From Pseudacidovorax intermedius (GTDB lineage: Bacteria; Pseudomonadota; Gammaproteobacteria; Burkholderiales; Burkholderiaceae_C), in the NCBI RefSeq assembly GCF_003350475.1, contig NZ_QQAV01000009.1, positions 202,772-266,771 of the forward strand: a stretch of 64,000 nucleotides of DNA, in the 5' to 3' direction. The position numbers and the translations under genes were made by a program. The notes beneath the pieces were generated by a model. It had not been told where the DNA came from. It did not search any database and saw only the letters and a program-made list of their open reading frames with translations. Below are positions 1-8,392 of the stretch, in pieces; the stretch's first letter is position 1, and every line of letters begins with the position of its first letter.

Positions 1-278
1 CAGACGTCGGCCATGCGGCCGGCAATTACCAGTCTTGAACCGTGGGAGCGCGGCGCTCCCGGCTCCACCACCCGCACGACGCGCAGCGGGGGGCGCTCGG
101 CTGCATCGCGCCGACTGCTTGCGGCATGCCGCATCTCCCGGCCGGGGCGAGGGCGGACATTCACATAATGCAGCTCCGTTGCATTCAGTCCACTGCTGCG
201 GCGGGCATCGGCGTGGCGAGCGACCCAGGACTGGATCGGGGCGAAAAGACTGGACAAGGCGAGCAGAGCGGTTCCCAT
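1..278 (-). CDS. Conserved-looking hypothetical protein, C-terminus cut by window edge
   Basis: Reading leftward from an ATG at 278, the frame stays open for 92 codons and runs off the window. An AGGAG ribosome site sits about seven bases before the ATG, which is why I accept the start. The visible protein begins MGTALLALSSLFAPIQSW, then is Arg-rich, and ends with RLVIAGRMADV at the edge. There is no clear signal peptide or membrane segment and I do not recognise a domain. It lies downstream of lexA on the same strand, 130 bases away, so co-transcription is possible. The product is unknown; the strong ribosome site makes a real gene likely. Confidence 0.6.
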   Translation of the reverse strand, partial: MGTALLALSSLFAPIQSWVARHADARRSSGLNATELHYVNVRPRPGREMRHAASSRRDAAERPPLRVVRVVEPGAPRSHGSRLVIAGRMADV

Positions 279-338
279 GTTGAACTCCTGAGGATCGGAA
301 GGGGTTTGGACACAGGCAGGATTGAGAAGCGAAGCCGA

Positions 339-385
339 CGCACCAGGGTGATGGCCATCCGGCCATACGCCCGCCACCTGGTGCG
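339..385 (-). terminator. Inverted repeat after lexA (weak terminator candidate)
   Basis: Arms CGCACCAGG (339-347) and CCTGGTGCG (377-385) are perfectly complementary over 9 bases, around a 29-base loop that itself holds the palindrome ATGGCCAT. No T-run follows on the minus strand, so termination is uncertain. Confidence 0.25.
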
Positions 386-408
386 GCAGCAGCAAATGAC
401 TGCGGGGG

Positions 409-1101
409 CTACATCAGCATGGTGTTGCGGATCAGGCCGACGGCCAGGCCTTCGATCTCGAACGGCTCGCCGGGCTGGACGATGATGGTGGGGTAGTCGG
501 GGTTCTCGGCATGAAGTTCGACCACGTCCTTGAGCCGCTTGAGCCGCTTGACGGTGACCTCGTCGCCCAGCCGGGCCACCACGATCTGGCCGTTGCGTGC
601 CTCGCGAGTGCTTTGCACTGCAAGCAGGTCGCCGTCCATGATGCCGGCGTCGCGCATCGACATGCCGCGCACCTTGAGCAGGTAATCGGGGCGATGCTGG
701 AACAGCGTGCTTTCGACGTAATAGGTCTGGTCGACATGTTCCTGCGCCAGGATGGGAGCACCAGCGGCGACGCGGCCGATGAGCGGGAGGGACAGCTGCG
801 ACAGTCCAGGAATGGGCAGCGAGAACTGCGGCGTGCGGCTCTCCTGCAGGTTGCGCAGCGCCTCGCTCTTGAGCCGGATGCCACGCGAGGTGCCGCTCAC
901 CAGCTCGATGACGCCCTTTCGCGCGAGGGCCTGCAGGTGCTCTTCGGCAGCATTGGCGGACTTGAAGCCCAACTCGGCAGCAATCTCGGCGCGTGTCGGT
1001 GGCGCGCCCGTGCGAGCCATGGTGGCGCGGATCAACTCGAGAATCTGCTGCTGTCGGGCGGTAAGCTTGACCGACGCGGTGGGAGTGGGCACTTTGAGCA
1101 T
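409..1101 (-). CDS. lexA: LexA SOS repressor
   Basis: LexA is the cytoplasmic repressor of the SOS regulon and cleaves itself when stimulated by RecA filaments. The 230-residue protein has a winged-helix N-domain (about residues 10-75, [12 protein letters not shown]) and an S24 peptidase C-domain. The Ala-Gly cleavage bond is in VAAGAP (about 113-114), the catalytic Ser in RGMSMRD (about 148) and the Lys in VTVKRLKR (about 185). An in-frame ATG at 1131 would add 10 residues but lies against the operator without a ribosome site; the ATG at 1101 has GGAG upstream, so I chose it. Two SOS boxes just upstream imply autoregulation. Confidence 0.96.
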   Translation of the reverse strand: MLKVPTPTASVKLTARQQQILELIRATMARTGAPPTRAEIAAELGFKSANAAEEHLQALARKGVIELVSGTSRGIRLKSEALRNLQESRTPQFSLPIPGLSQLSLPLIGRVAAGAPILAQEHVDQTYYVESTLFQHRPDYLLKVRGMSMRDAGIMDGDLLAVQSTREARNGQIVVARLGDEVTVKRLKRLKDVVELHAENPDYPTIIVQPGEPFEIEGLAVGLIRNTMLM

Positions 1102-1132
1102 GTGTCTGCGGCTCCAGCGGTTGATGCACATA

Positions 1133-1148
1133 CTGTGTGCATATCCAG
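1133..1148. promoter_or_regulatory. LexA (SOS) box 1
   Basis: CTGTGTGCATATCCAG fits CTGT-N8-ACAG with one mismatch (CCAG). It lies 31 bases upstream of the chosen lexA start in the lexA/asparaginase divergent gap. Confidence 0.7.
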
Positions 1149-1151
1149 TGT

Positions 1152-1167
1152 CTGTATTTTTAACCAG
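1152..1167. promoter_or_regulatory. LexA (SOS) box 2
   Basis: CTGTATTTTTAACCAG fits CTGT-N8-ACAG with one mismatch and an AT-rich core. It starts 19 bases after box 1 and ends 11 bases before the asparaginase TTG. Tandem boxes are known at lexA of other proteobacteria. Confidence 0.7.
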
Positions 1168-1178
1168 TTTTCAAACCG

Positions 1179-2156
1179 TTGACAAGTCCTCATCTCACCC
1201 CCGTCCATCCCTCCTGCGTCGTGGTGCTCGGCACCGGAGGCACGATTGCCGGACGTGCGGCGATTGCTGGCGACAACCTCGGCTACGTGGCCGGGCAGGT
1301 GGAGGTCGGCGAGCTCCTTGCGGACGTGCCGATTCCTGAAGGCATCACCTGGGCCGCCGAACAGGTGTGCAACCTCGACAGCAAGGACATGTCGCATGCG
1401 CACTGGCGGGCGCTGGCCTCCCGGTGCCAGCAACTGCTCGATGACCCAGGCGTGCGCGGCATCGTCATCACCCATGGCACGGACACGCTGGAAGAGACGG
1501 CGTTCTTCCTCGGCGAGTTGCTGATGGCGCACAAGCCTGTGGTGCTTACCTGCGCCATGAGGCCGGCGAGTTCCCCCGTCCCGGATGGCCCGCAGAACCT
1601 GCGAGACGCCTTGACCGTGGCGGTGGCCGACGGCGCGCGGGGCGTGCTTGCAGTCTGTGCCGGCACCATCCATCGGGCTCGGCAGGTGCGCAAGGTGCAC
1701 ACCTATCGGCTGGATGCCTTTTCCTCGGGTGAAAGCGGACCGGTCGGCTTCGTGGAGGAGGGGCGCATTCGGCGCATTTGTGCGTGGCCCGAGGTGCTGG
1801 CCCCGAGGCTTTCCGCACAGCGGCTGCCTGCCGCCGATCTCTGGCCTTCGGTGCAGATCATCACCAGTCATGCAGGGGCCGACACGGCATTGGTCGATGC
1901 GCTTGTCCAGGCCGGCGGCGTGGATGGCATCGTGGTGGCGGCGACTGGCAATGGCACAGTCCACGAGAGCCTCCAGGAGGCGCTCGCGAAGGCGCAGGCT
2001 GCGGGAATCGCCGTGGTACGTGCCACCCGCTGTGCGGACGGGGCGGTGCTGTCGAGTGGCGAGGATCGTTGTCCCCATGCCTTCGACCTGTCCCCGGTGA
2101 AGGCGCGCATCTCGCTCATGCTCCATCTGATGGACAGCCGCCATCGGCCTGCATGA
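1179..2156 (+). CDS. L-asparaginase family protein
   Basis: Asparaginases hydrolyse L-asparagine to aspartate and ammonia. The 325-residue protein carries both catalytic signatures: VLGTGGTIAG near residue 20 (nucleophile Thr) and ITHGTDTLEET near residue 95 (second Thr and Asp). It has no signal peptide, which suggests the cytoplasmic form. The frame is closed by a stop at 1161-1163, so the start is TTG at 1179 or GTG at 1221. Neither has a clear ribosome site; TTG keeps the usual length. The promoter must overlap the lexA operators, so LexA control or read-across is likely. Confidence 0.9.
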   Translation: MTSPHLTPVHPSCVVVLGTGGTIAGRAAIAGDNLGYVAGQVEVGELLADVPIPEGITWAAEQVCNLDSKDMSHAHWRALASRCQQLLDDPGVRGIVITHGTDTLEETAFFLGELLMAHKPVVLTCAMRPASSPVPDGPQNLRDALTVAVADGARGVLAVCAGTIHRARQVRKVHTYRLDAFSSGESGPVGFVEEGRIRRICAWPEVLAPRLSAQRLPAADLWPSVQIITSHAGADTALVDALVQAGGVDGIVVAATGNGTVHESLQEALAKAQAAGIAVVRATRCADGAVLSSGEDRCPHAFDLSPVKARISLMLHLMDSRHRPA

Positions 2157-2161
2157 AGCAA

Positions 2162-2188
2162 AAAGGCCGGGCCTTGCGGCCGGCCTTT
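2162..2188. terminator. Bidirectional terminator between asparaginase gene and adk
   Basis: AAAGGCCGG / CCGGCCTTT forms a 9-base stem around a 9-base loop. On the minus strand it is followed by five T, so it best serves adk. It lies between the convergent stops. Confidence 0.7.
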
Positions 2189-2229
2189 GGCGTGGGAATG
2201 CCGAGGGCGTAAGCCCCAGGGCGTGAGGG

Positions 2230-2904
<675 letters not shown>

Positions 2905-3004
2905 TTATGGAAATCGTGTGGGCGAGCAGTGCCGGCTCCTCCGGGCGCGCCATCGCGGTGAGGATAGCATGCGCCCCCCGCACCGAACGGGATGCGCCGC
3001 CGGT

Positions 3005-3751
3005 TCAGAAATGCAGGCGCACGCGGGCCAGATCCTCGGGCGTGTCGACACCCGTGCCCGGCGCGTGCGGGGTCACGTGCACGGCGATGCGATGACCATG
3101 CCACAGCACCCGAAGCTGTTCGAGCGATTCGACGCGCTCCAGCGGTGAAGCTGCCAAGCCCGGGAAGCTGCGCAGGAAGCCGGCGCGGTAGGCGTAGATG
3201 CCGATGTGGCGAAGCGCCGGGTGGTCCGCGGAAAGCCTGGGCGGCATTCCGCCGTCGCGCCAGAAGGGAAGGGGAGAGCGGCTGAAGTAGAGCGCCTGCC
3301 CTGCCGCGTCGAGTACCACCTTCACGACATTGGGGTTGACGAAGTCGGCCTCGTCCTCGATGGCGTGCGCCGCCGTGCCCATGGGCGTGTCCGGGCGGGC
3401 GGCCAGCGACTGGGCGACGGCGTCGATCAGGGTCGGCTCGATGAGCGGCTCGTCGCCCTGGACATTGACCACGATGGTGTCGTCGGCCAACCCGAGCAGG
3501 GCGCAGGCCTCGGCCAAGCGGTCGCTGCCGCTGGGATGGTCGGCGCGGGTGCGCAGGGCCTGCACGCCGGCCGCCTCGCAGGCCTGCACGATGCGTGGAT
3601 CGTCGCAGGCCACGCACACCCTGCTGGCGCCCGAACGTGCGGCTTGCTGCGCCACTCGCACCACCATCGGCAGGCCGCCAATATCCGCCAGTGGTTTGTC
3701 GGGCAGGCGCGTCGACTTCATGCGCGCCGGAATCAGGACGGTGAAGCTCAC
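3005..3751 (-). CDS. kdsB: 3-deoxy-manno-octulosonate cytidylyltransferase
   Basis: KdsB activates Kdo with CTP for lipopolysaccharide inner-core synthesis. The 248-residue protein starts at a GTG and carries the nucleotidyltransferase signature [19 protein letters not shown] at the N-terminus, then NVQGDEPLI near residue 100. The frame extends upstream, but family alignment and the GTGA overlap with the preceding stop (3748-3751) support this GTG. It is the last gene of the overlapping exbB-exbD-lpxK-trm112-kdsB group, which links it to envelope biogenesis beside lpxK. Confidence 0.95.
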   Translation of the reverse strand: MSFTVLIPARMKSTRLPDKPLADIGGLPMVVRVAQQAARSGASRVCVACDDPRIVQACEAAGVQALRTRADHPSGSDRLAEACALLGLADDTIVVNVQGDEPLIEPTLIDAVAQSLAARPDTPMGTAAHAIEDEADFVNPNVVKVVLDAAGQALYFSRSPLPFWRDGGMPPRLSADHPALRHIGIYAYRAGFLRSFPGLAASPLERVESLEQLRVLWHGHRIAVHVTPHAPGTGVDTPEDLARVRLHF

Positions 3752-3930
3752 AGGCCGAGTTCTTCGTCCGTGAGCGGGCGCGCCTCGTTTTCGAGCATCA
3801 CAGGAATGCCATCGCGCACCGGGTAGGCGAGACGTGCACTGCGCGACCACAGTTCCTGACGCGCGGCGTCCCATTGCAGCGGTCCCTTGGTGACCGGGCA
3901 GACCAGCAGTTCAAGCAGCTTCGGATCCAT
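3748..3930 (-). CDS. Trm112-family (YcaR-like) small protein
   Basis: A 60-residue protein starting [18 protein letters not shown], the standard Trm112/YcaR N-terminus with a single CPV motif. The zinc-type second Cys pair of eukaryotic Trm112 is absent, as in bacterial relatives. It ends [11 protein letters not shown]. Members sit between lpxK and kdsB in many proteobacteria, as here; their role is not settled. The start overlaps the end of lpxK by 20 bases and the stop overlaps the kdsB GTG by 4, so translation is probably coupled. Confidence 0.9.
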   Translation of the reverse strand: MDPKLLELLVCPVTKGPLQWDAARQELWSRSARLAYPVRDGIPVMLENEARPLTDEELGL

Positions 3931-4885
3931 CGAGGGATGATAGCCGCGCGTCGAGGGCCTCGAAGAAGGCCGGCTCGAGGGAGAACTCCAGCGGCACGGC
4001 CAGGGCCGAGGGCGCGCGTGGCCACAGTTTGGCTGCGTCCTTTTCTGTGCAGAGCAGCTGCACGCCCTTGGGCGGTGCCCAGTCCGTGTAGTCATGGTGG
4101 TCTGGCAGCGCGATGCAGCGCTGCAGGCGCAGGCTCCGGGCGCGCAGCATGTCGAAGAAACGCTGGGGCTGGGCGATGCCTGCGACTGCCACCAGATCGT
4201 CCCGCCCCGCCAGTTCAGTCAGGAGCACGGGCTGCTTCTGCCGGTCAAGCGCATGTGCTGCCAGCGCCCGATGTCCGCGGAAGCCCGCGAAGGCCGGTTG
4301 CTCGCCGGTGTGCAGCACCAGATCGCACCGGCGCGGCCAGGGCTCGCGCAGCGGGCCCGCCGGCAGCAGCCAGCCATTGCCGATGCCGCGGTCGTCGAAC
4401 ACGCAGATCTCCACATCGCGTGCCAGCGGCAGGTGCTGCAGACCATCGTCGGCGACGATGAGGCGGGTGTCCGGATGCAGCGCCAGGAGCCGGCGCCCGG
4501 CGGCCACCCGGTCGGCATCGACCACCACGGGTGCGCCGGTCGCGCGATGGATCAGCAGAGGTTCGTCCCCCACGTCGCGCGGATCGCTGTCGGCGTGGAC
4601 GACCTGCCCCTCCCGCGTGCGCCGCCCATGCCCTCGGGAGATGACGCCAACCGGCCAGCCCTGGGCCTGCGCGTGCCGGACCAGCGACACCACCACGGGT
4701 GTCTTGCCCGCGCCGCCTGCCACCACGTTGCCGACCACGACAACGGGCACGGGCAGCCGGTGCACCGTGCGCCACCCGCGGGCATACGCCTGCCGCCGAG
4801 CGGCTGCAAGCAGGCCGAAGAGCCATGCCAGCGGCCGGAGCAACCAAGCCCGTGCGCCGCGGCGTTCCCAGGCTTCGGCCAGCAC
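3911..4885 (-). CDS. lpxK: Tetraacyldisaccharide 4'-kinase
   Basis: LpxK phosphorylates the 4' position of the lipid A disaccharide at the inner face of the cytoplasmic membrane. The N-terminal membrane anchor ([15 protein letters not shown]) is followed by [18 protein letters not shown], whose P-loop is characteristic. Later motifs SRGHGRR and VADDGLQH are typical. I chose GTG at 4885 (324 residues): it sits one base after the exbD stop and gives the usual distance to the anchor. A TTG at 4921 would add 12 residues and overlap exbD by 35 bases. Confidence 0.93.
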   Translation of the reverse strand: MLAEAWERRGARAWLLRPLAWLFGLLAAARRQAYARGWRTVHRLPVPVVVVGNVVAGGAGKTPVVVSLVRHAQAQGWPVGVISRGHGRRTREGQVVHADSDPRDVGDEPLLIHRATGAPVVVDADRVAAGRRLLALHPDTRLIVADDGLQHLPLARDVEICVFDDRGIGNGWLLPAGPLREPWPRRCDLVLHTGEQPAFAGFRGHRALAAHALDRQKQPVLLTELAGRDDLVAVAGIAQPQRFFDMLRARSLRLQRCIALPDHHDYTDWAPPKGVQLLCTEKDAAKLWPRAPSALAVPLEFSLEPAFFEALDARLSSLDGSEAA

Positions 4886-4886
4886 G

Positions 4887-5387
4887 TCAGCGGGCCGCCT
4901 TGCCCGAGGTCTGCGTGGCAAAGGTGATCTGCATCAGCCCCGCACGCCGCGCCGCCTCCATCACGGTGATGACCGACTGATGGGCGGCGGCGGCATCGGC
5001 GCTGATGATGAGGATCGGCGCCGGAGCGCCGGTGTCGACCTTGGCGAGCGGCGCGAGGGCGCTGGCCAGGGCCTCCACGCTGCGATCCGGCAGTGCTTGC
5101 CGGTCGACGGCATACCGGCCGTCCGCCGCCACCGCCACTACGATCTCGCGCGGGCGGGTCGTGGCCGTCTCGGCGTCGGCCGTGGGCAGTCGGACTTCCA
5201 TCTCGGTGAACCGGTTGTAGGTGGTCGACAGCATCAGGAAGATCAGGATCACCAGCAGCACGTCGATGAAGGGGATCAGGTTGATCTCCGGCTCGTCGCG
5301 TGACGCGGCCCGCAGTTGAATCCGTCCGCTGCGGCGACTCCCCGGCGCAGAGGCGGGGCGGGCGCCCCCCGGCAGGGGCGCGCTCAT
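4887..5387 (-). CDS. exbD: ExbD/TolR-family biopolymer transport protein
   Basis: A 166-residue inner-membrane protein with one transmembrane segment (INLIPFIDVLLVILIFLML, about 35-54) containing the conserved membrane Asp used for proton flow. A periplasmic domain follows. The Ser/Arg/Pro-rich N-terminus of about 30 residues is longer than usual. Together with ExbB it would energise TonB-dependent outer-membrane transport; a TolR role is less likely because no tol genes are nearby. The start overlaps the exbB stop as ATGA. Confidence 0.9.
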   Translation of the reverse strand: MSAPLPGGARPASAPGSRRSGRIQLRAASRDEPEINLIPFIDVLLVILIFLMLSTTYNRFTEMEVRLPTADAETATTRPREIVVAVAADGRYAVDRQALPDRSVEALASALAPLAKVDTGAPAPILIISADAAAAHQSVITVMEAARRAGLMQITFATQTSGKAAR

Positions 5388-6022
5388 GGGCGGGGGGCCG
5401 CCCGCAACCCGGCCAAGTGTTGGGCGAAGCGCTCGCCGGCCAGTTCGAGGTGCAGCAGATAGCCGTCGACGCGGCTGCGGAAGTAGCGCCAGAAGATCAG
5501 CGTCGGCACCGCCACAATCAGGCCGAAGGCCGTGTTGTAGAGCGCGATGGAGATGCCGTGCGCCAGTTGCGCCGGATTGCCGGCAGCGCCGGTTCCCGGT
5601 GCCTGCGAGCCGAAGATCTCGATCATGCCGATGACGGTGCCCAGCAGGCCGAGCAGTGGCGCGGCCGAGGCGATGGTGGCGAGCGCGGGCAGATAGCGTT
5701 CGAGCCGGTGGGCGATCGCCCGGCCCGAGGTCTCCATGGCCGTGCGCACTTCATCCGCCGGATGGCCCGGGCCGGCCTGGGCGGCACGGAAGCCGCTGGC
5801 GAGCATCTCGCCCAGCGCCGAATTTCTTTCCAGCTTGGCGATCACGTCGGAGGGAGGAATGCCGTCCTGGGAGACGGCGATGGCCTCGTTGAGCAACTGC
5901 GGTGGAAGCACCTTGGCCGCCTTGAGGCTGAGGAAGCGCTCGATGACGAGAGCAGTGGCGATGATCGAGCACAAAAGCAGCGGCACGATGGGCCAGCCTG
6001 CGGCGACTAAGATCGAAAACAA
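5384..6022 (-). CDS. exbB: ExbB/MotA/TolQ-family proton channel protein
   Basis: A 212-residue membrane protein with a first helix near residues 1-25 and two C-terminal helices (ATIASAAPLLGLLGTVIGMI and IALYNTAFGLIVAVPTLIF), the standard three-helix ExbB/TolQ plan. I chose the TTG at 6022 because AGGAGG lies five bases upstream; the longer open frame to 6460 has no homologous-looking sequence. It forms the proton channel with ExbD. It is first in the exbBD-lpxK-trm112-kdsB group, so its promoter lies in the 6023-6326 gap. Confidence 0.92.
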   Translation of the reverse strand: MFSILVAAGWPIVPLLLCSIIATALVIERFLSLKAAKVLPPQLLNEAIAVSQDGIPPSDVIAKLERNSALGEMLASGFRAAQAGPGHPADEVRTAMETSGRAIAHRLERYLPALATIASAAPLLGLLGTVIGMIEIFGSQAPGTGAAGNPAQLAHGISIALYNTAFGLIVAVPTLIFWRYFRSRVDGYLLHLELAGERFAQHLAGLRAAPRP

Positions 6023-6326
6023 GGTTCCTCCTGCGTGGTCGCGAAGCGCTGCCCAACAGCCGAAAATTATGACCGAATGTTTCTCGCGACCCGGTGCGTC
6101 TGCGCTGCAGCCGCCCACATTTTCTGTGGATAACTTTGTGGCTAACCCTGCGGGCAACGTTGGCGCGCCCAGCATTGACGGGCCCGGCGTCAGGACGATC
6201 AGATTTTGAGCAGTCGTTTTTCTTTCTCCATCAAGCACTTGCACCACAAACCGTGGCTCTCCAGTGTCATGCGCCGCACGCGCGTCAGTGCCCGCGGTAC
6301 TTGTGGAAGACGCAAGGCGGCGGGCC
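6023..6326. other. Intergenic region between divergent exbB and xseA
   Basis: A 304-base gap without a convincing gene. It must hold the divergent exbB and xseA promoters; I could not fix -35/-10 pairs. Its notable content is two DnaA-box-like sequences at 6125-6145. Confidence 0.6.
6125..6145 (-). promoter_or_regulatory. Two DnaA-box-like sequences
   Basis: TGTGGATAA (6125-6133) is the exact complement of the consensus TTATCCACA. TGTGGCTAA (6137-6145) has one mismatch, is in the same orientation and starts 12 bases later. Function here is unknown. Confidence 0.5.
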
Positions 6327-7640
6327 ATGGCTGAAGGCTTCGGCATCCAGCCGCGCGTGTGGGCTGTGGGGGCGCTGTGCCGGGCCGCGGCGGACGCGCT
6401 CGATGCGCGCTTTAACCCGGTGGCGGTGCAGGGAGAGGTGAGCGGCTTTTCTCGTGCCACCAGCGGCCATTGCTATTTCTCGCTGAAGGATGGCCAGGGG
6501 CAGATGCGCTGCGCGATGTTCCGCCGTGCCGCATCGTTGGTCGACTTCGATGTGCGCAATGGCGATCTGGTCGAGTTGCGCGGACGGCTGACGGTGTACG
6601 AAGCCCGCGGCGACCTGCAACTGGTGGTGGAGAGCCTGCGCAGGGCGGGCCAGGGCACGTTGTTCGAGCAGTTCGTGCAGCGCAAGGCGAAGCTGGAGGC
6701 CGAGGGGCTGTTCGATCCCTCGCGCAAGCGCCCGTTGCCGATGTTTCCCGCCCGCATCGGGCTGGTCACTTCCCTGGGTGCGGCGGCTTTGCACGATGTG
6801 GTGACGGCGCTGCGCCGACGCGCCCCGCATGTGGAGGTGGTGGTCGCGCCAGCGTCCGTGCAGGGCGGCCAGGCGCCGGGTGAACTGGTCGCTGCCCTGT
6901 CGGCCTTGCAGGAGATCGAGCCGCGGCCCGATGCCATCCTGCTGGTGCGGGGCGGCGGCTCGCTGGAAGACCTGTGGGCATTCAACGACGAGCAACTCGC
7001 GCGCGCCATCGTGGCCAGCCAGGTACCGGTGGTCGTCGGCGTGGGGCATGAGACGGACTTCACCATCGCCGACTTCTGCGCCGACCTGCGCGCACCCACG
7101 CCGACCGCCGCCGCCGAACTCGTCGCGCCTTCGCGCGATGGCTGGCTCCAGGGGCTGGATGCGCTCGAAGACGATCTGCGAGATGCTTTGCAAGGCCGGC
7201 TGGACCGGCTGTCGCAGCGGCTCGACCAGGCTGCTTCCCGGCTTGGCCGACCCTCCGGGCTCGCGGCGCGGCAGCAGGCGGTGCTGGCGCAGTGGGACCA
7301 GCGTCTGCATCGCGCCACCACCGCGTGGCTGCATCAGGCGCAGCGTCGGCTCGATGCCGCTGAAGGGCGATGGCCCGCCGCGGGTCGGACCAGCTTGCGC
7401 AACCGTTCTGATCGGCTGGAGCGTGCTGCGTTGCGTCTCCAGATGCTCGACCCTGCGGTGGTGCTCCAGCGGGGCTATGCCTGGCTGGCGGATGCCAAGG
7501 GACGCACCGTGACCCGCGTGGCCCAACTGCGTCCGGGCGAATCCGTGAACGCCACACTGGCGGATGGCACGGCCAACCTGCAGGTCATCACCCTCCAGCA
7601 AGGGACGTCGTCCGACGCAGGCAGCGGCAATCCTTCCTAG
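6327..7640 (+). CDS. xseA: Exodeoxyribonuclease VII large subunit
   Basis: XseA is the catalytic subunit of ExoVII, which degrades single-stranded DNA from both ends. The 437-residue protein has an N-terminal OB-fold (VQGEVSGFSRATSGHCYFSLKD), then the catalytic domain with RIGLVTSLGAAALHDVVTAL, RGGGSLEDLWAFND and GVGHETDFTIADFCAD. A Gln/Arg/Leu-rich helical region follows. I chose the ATG giving MAEGFGIQPRVW; the open frame extends 21 codons upstream without family resemblance. xseB is not in the window. It ends 42 bases before sodB. Confidence 0.96.
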   Translation: MAEGFGIQPRVWAVGALCRAAADALDARFNPVAVQGEVSGFSRATSGHCYFSLKDGQGQMRCAMFRRAASLVDFDVRNGDLVELRGRLTVYEARGDLQLVVESLRRAGQGTLFEQFVQRKAKLEAEGLFDPSRKRPLPMFPARIGLVTSLGAAALHDVVTALRRRAPHVEVVVAPASVQGGQAPGELVAALSALQEIEPRPDAILLVRGGGSLEDLWAFNDEQLARAIVASQVPVVVGVGHETDFTIADFCADLRAPTPTAAAELVAPSRDGWLQGLDALEDDLRDALQGRLDRLSQRLDQAASRLGRPSGLAARQQAVLAQWDQRLHRATTAWLHQAQRRLDAAEGRWPAAGRTSLRNRSDRLERAALRLQMLDPAVVLQRGYAWLADAKGRTVTRVAQLRPGESVNATLADGTANLQVITLQQGTSSDAGSGNPS

Positions 7641-7682
7641 AATCCCACGGTTTCTGTCAACCAACCCACGAACGAGCTTCAC

Positions 7683-8264
7683 ATGGAACATGTTCTGCCT
7701 CCCCTGCCGTACGCGATGGACGCGCTGGCCCCCGAGTACTCCAAGGAAACGCTGGAGTACCACTACGGCAAGCACCACAACGCCTATGTGGTGAACCTGA
7801 ACAACCTGCAGAAGGGCACCGAATTCGAGAGCATGACGCTCGAAGAAATCGTGAAGAAGTCCAGCGGCGGCATCTACAACAACGCCGCGCAAATCTGGAA
7901 CCACACCTTCTTCTGGAACTGCATGAAGCCGCAAGGCGGCGGCGCTCCTTCTGGCGCGCTGGCCAAGGCCATCGAGGCCAAATGGGGCAGCTACGACGCC
8001 TTCAAGGAAGCCTTCGTCAAGTCCGCCGTCGGCAATTTCGGCTCGGGCTGGACCTGGCTGGTGAAGAAGGCCGACGGCTCCGTCGACATCGTCAACACGG
8101 GCGCCGCCGGTACGCCCCTGACGACCGAAGACAAGGCGCTGCTGACCGTCGACGTCTGGGAGCACGCCTACTACATCGACTACCGCAATCTGCGTCCCAA
8201 GTTTGTCGAGACCTTCCTGGCCAAGCTGGTCAACTGGGAATTCGCCGAAAAGAACTTCGCCTGA
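7683..8264 (+). CDS. sodB: Superoxide dismutase, iron type
   Basis: This enzyme dismutates superoxide in the cytoplasm. The 193-residue protein has the four metal ligands of the Fe/Mn family: His27 (EYHYGKHH), His74 (IWNHTFFW), Asp157 and His161 (DVWEHAYY). Gln70 in NAAQIWNH is the residue that marks the iron form, and no Mn-type Gln appears in the later position. GSGWTWLV is intact. There is no signal peptide. A 16-base-stem terminator follows. I saw no Fur box upstream. Confidence 0.95.
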   Translation: MEHVLPPLPYAMDALAPEYSKETLEYHYGKHHNAYVVNLNNLQKGTEFESMTLEEIVKKSSGGIYNNAAQIWNHTFFWNCMKPQGGGAPSGALAKAIEAKWGSYDAFKEAFVKSAVGNFGSGWTWLVKKADGSVDIVNTGAAGTPLTTEDKALLTVDVWEHAYYIDYRNLRPKFVETFLAKLVNWEFAEKNFA

Positions 8265-8308
8265 TCGTCGGGTGAGGACGGCCCGCCGGTCCTATGCTGG
8301 CGGGCTGC

Positions 8309-8350
8309 AAAGAAAAAGGCAGCATGGATCCCCGTGCTGCCTTTTTCTTT
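8309..8350. terminator. Strong bidirectional terminator between sodB and aminotransferase gene
   Basis: AAAGAAAAAGGCAGCA (8309-8324) and TGCTGCCTTTTTCTTT (8335-8350) are perfectly complementary over 16 bases around a 10-base loop. The A- and T-rich outer arms give a U-tract on either strand. It serves the convergent genes on both sides. Confidence 0.85.
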
Positions 8351-8392
8351 GGTGCGCGGCCACCTCCGAGAGGAGGCAGCGGCCGCAACGCC

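Noticed and set aside
6010..6460. Longer start for exbB up to 6460
   Set aside because: The added 146 residues have no ExbB resemblance, and the TTG at 6022 has AGGAGG at ideal spacing.
7638..7643. TAGAAT as a sodB -10 overlapping the xseA stop
   Set aside because: No acceptable -35 at 16-18 bases upstream; could be chance.
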